Shown: positions 62,380-64,000 of the stretch, piece by piece
Layout: the number at the start of each line of letters is the position of its first letter
How positions within the stretch are numbered: the stretch's first letter is position 1
Assembly: GCF_000210295.1 (NCBI RefSeq)
Contig: NC_026736.1
Coordinates: 832,022-896,021 of the forward strand
Source: Trypanosoma brucei gambiense DAL972
Lineage: Eukaryota > Euglenozoa > Kinetoplastea > Trypanosomatida > Trypanosomatidae
Length of the DNA stretch: 64,000 nucleotides
Reading direction: 5' to 3'
The notes under the pieces: model-generated
Database searches by the model: none
Told to the model about the DNA's origin: nothing
The model's input: the letters and a program-made list of their open reading frames with translations, nothing else
Translations under genes and position numbers: made by a program

Positions 62380-62850
62380 ATGTCGACATTCCAACGCCGG
62401 AAGCGCGTGACCACAGCGCTTTCTGTCAATGTGCAGGATCGCCGTCACCACACGCGCACGCTGATGGAGACGCGCCAAAGGAAATCTGCGCTGTTAGCTC
62501 TGGACTCAGAGGAGGTTGTGCATCGCCTTCGGGCCATGCGCCCCCCTGAGGGTCTCTTGGACAGCGAATTTCCGAAGGCCGATGTGGAGGATTTTCAAAG
62601 TAGGGCTCGTAGTAGAGGGGGAGATAGCGCCTCGAATGAAGAGGGGAAAGAACTTCCACCGGTGCCGCCACCGCCCAGGACGTTCAAACAGTGGGCAGAT
62701 AAGGGGTTCCCGACGACATCGTGGAGACCACTGCTCTCGGAGGAGTTGTATCACCCCCTTGAGGCACAGAAGATGATTTTAACTAACAAATACACGCCGT
62801 CTCAGAAATTGAAGTCAAAAATGAAGGATAACGCAGAGCCAGACTCCTGA
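62380..62850 (+). CDS. Small basic hypothetical protein
   Basis: 156 aa; not recognised. The N-terminus is very basic (FQRRKRVTTALSVNVQDRRHH, then TRTLMETRQRKSALLALDSEEVVHRLR). A proline stretch at ~92-98 (PPVPPPP) precedes RTFKQWADKGFPTTSW and a C-terminal segment with Lys (SQKLKSKMKD). There is no membrane segment or signal peptide. Base composition and acceptor context (AG at 62257) support a real gene. A ribosomal or RNA-associated role would suit the charge, but this is a guess. Confidence 0.75.
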   Translation: MSTFQRRKRVTTALSVNVQDRRHHTRTLMETRQRKSALLALDSEEVVHRLRAMRPPEGLLDSEFPKADVEDFQSRARSRGGDSASNEEGKELPPVPPPPRTFKQWADKGFPTTSWRPLLSEELYHPLEAQKMILTNKYTPSQKLKSKMKDNAEPDS

Positions 62851-63025
62851 GTAAACGCACACAAGTGTGTGGAAAGATGTTTCTCTACCTCTGTATTCAT
62901 CGATGCGCAGGTGGCGCTCGCTCTCCCGCCGGCATGTCTCCCAGTATGATGCCAATAGTTTGATGTTGGTTCTTCTTTCGTTAGGCTCGTGTGCGTGCAT
63001 TGCTCACAGTGTGTGCGGATGTGCA

Positions 63026-63056
<31 letters not shown>

Positions 63057-64000
63057 GTGGAGTAATTGAAGGAGGGGAAAAGGGATGCCGAATGTTTCCA
63101 TGTGTTTATTTGTCTCCGTTTTCTCACTTTGAGGTTTACTTCCGGTCTTTCTTCCTCAATACGTCGAGTCTTCCCATCTTTTCTTATCAGTTGTGTATTC
63201 GTTTGTTTTTGTTGAAGTGCCTTCCTTTTGTTTGCATGAGAAAAAATAATCTGGTGACTCAGGCATATATACTAGTATATATATGTGTGTGTGCGCATGT
63301 CAGTTGCTACTTCCCTGTTGCTTCTCTGCAACGTAACGGAGTTCGGGCGCATTTCTTTTTTTCTTTCTCTTTCTCTCTCTCTTTCTTTGCCTGCCTTTGC
63401 CTGCTATACCGCGTCATTCCCCTTCTTCGTATTTTGCACTACTAAACTTGGAATGTGCTCATCTTCTGCGAGCGAAATTTAGTTCCAACCAATGATGTGA
63501 AAATGTGTGTATTTGTACTTTCATTTTTGTTTTGTGACTTCACCGGTGGTTTCGGAAGCCTCTGCGTGCTTGCGCTTGCATGTATTAGTGTGTATCTGTC
63601 GGTGGCCCCACCCATTGCCGAAACCTTACAATGAAAAGGAGGCGGAACAAGCGTGTTTGTTATGTGCACACGGAAGGCTGAGGGGGTGGGGAATGACAGG
63701 TGTGTATTAGTCCTTGTCCATTAAAAGGTGCGCAGGATTTTTTGTGGTGTCAAATATTCGCATGGGGGGGGGGGGAGGAAAACATTTGCTATTAGTGCAT
63801 GTGAGGCTGCTGATGTGAGGCGTGTGCCCATAATATATTTTCTCTTCCCTTTTTTCTTCTGTACATTCGAATATAACACCTGGTTGTACTTGTCGTCGTG
63901 CCCAGTTGATGAGCGATTAGGTGTTTTCATATTGCAGAACAAGCAAAGAAGCACGTAACCGATATAGTACAATTTCAATTTATCGCTTGAGGGGACACAT
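62851..64000. other. Intergenic region to end of window
   Basis: No supported gene. (GT)n at about 63026-63050, pyrimidine tract 63354-63390, 12-G run at 63764-63775. The next gene of the cluster presumably starts beyond the window. Confidence 0.55.
63026..63050. repeat. (GT)n microsatellite
   Basis: About 12 GT units. Confidence 0.88.

Noticed and set aside
62867..63445. 192-codon + frame
   Set aside because: Starts with GTG and translates microsatellite (CVCVCV) and T-rich tracts; not protein-like.

Overview
The window looks like a nuclear chromosome segment of a kinetoplastid, very probably Trypanosoma brucei or a close relative. The grounds are: rRNA in trypanosome order (18S, ITS1, a 171-nt 5.8S, ITS2, split 28S-alpha); intronless protein genes all on one strand and spaced like a polycistronic unit; long polypyrimidine tracts followed by AG ahead of most start codons (spliced-leader acceptors); remnants of ingi-type non-LTR retrotransposons; and a gene that I recognise as the T. 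brucei HMG-box protein TDP1. From memory TDP1 lies on T. brucei chromosome 3; I could not check this. Four runs of about 100 N mark assembly gaps.

Layout. Positions 1-4931 hold two incomplete rRNA units in the + direction, broken by a gap and about 290 bases of low-quality homopolymer sequence. Positions 5032-11210 are a tandem array of about 51.5 copies of a 120-bp monomer, a strong candidate for the chromosome's centromeric repeat. Positions 11211-20900 are a graveyard of degenerate ingi-related elements (DIREs). The main one is on the - strand, about 14993-20803, with recognisable 2A-like, endonuclease, reverse transcriptase, RNase H and C2H2 zinc-finger remnants. A second RT scrap lies on the + strand near 12.73-12.94 kb. 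Positions 20.9-23.7 kb carry a GC-rich island and then gene-free sequence, the likely start of a Pol II transcription unit.

From 23703 to the end every supported gene is on the + strand: a PHD-finger/2-oxoglutarate dioxygenase fusion, ARL3, a TPR-like protein, a cytochrome b5-like protein, U2B''-like, TDP1, a polytopic membrane protein, an RG-rich tail-anchored protein, an acidic membrane-anchored protein, a HYLS1-like candidate, an FG nucleoporin, a large hypothetical protein split by a frameshift, a U-box protein, a small one-pass membrane protein, GRP94 (LPG3), MPP10, a small protein with a C-terminal PIP-box-like peptide, PEX7 and a small conserved-looking hypothetical. As usual in trypanosomes the neighbours do not form a functional operon; they share transcription and differ by RNA processing.

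Most interesting points: the PHD + PhyH-type dioxygenase fusion, the PIP-box/AT-hook-like small protein, the higher-order structure of the 120-bp array, probable frameshifts in GRP94 and in the 42.7-46.2 kb gene, and a hairpin cluster just upstream of the first gene. Several CDS starts were moved downstream to the first ATG, because the longest open frames begin with GTG or TTG.
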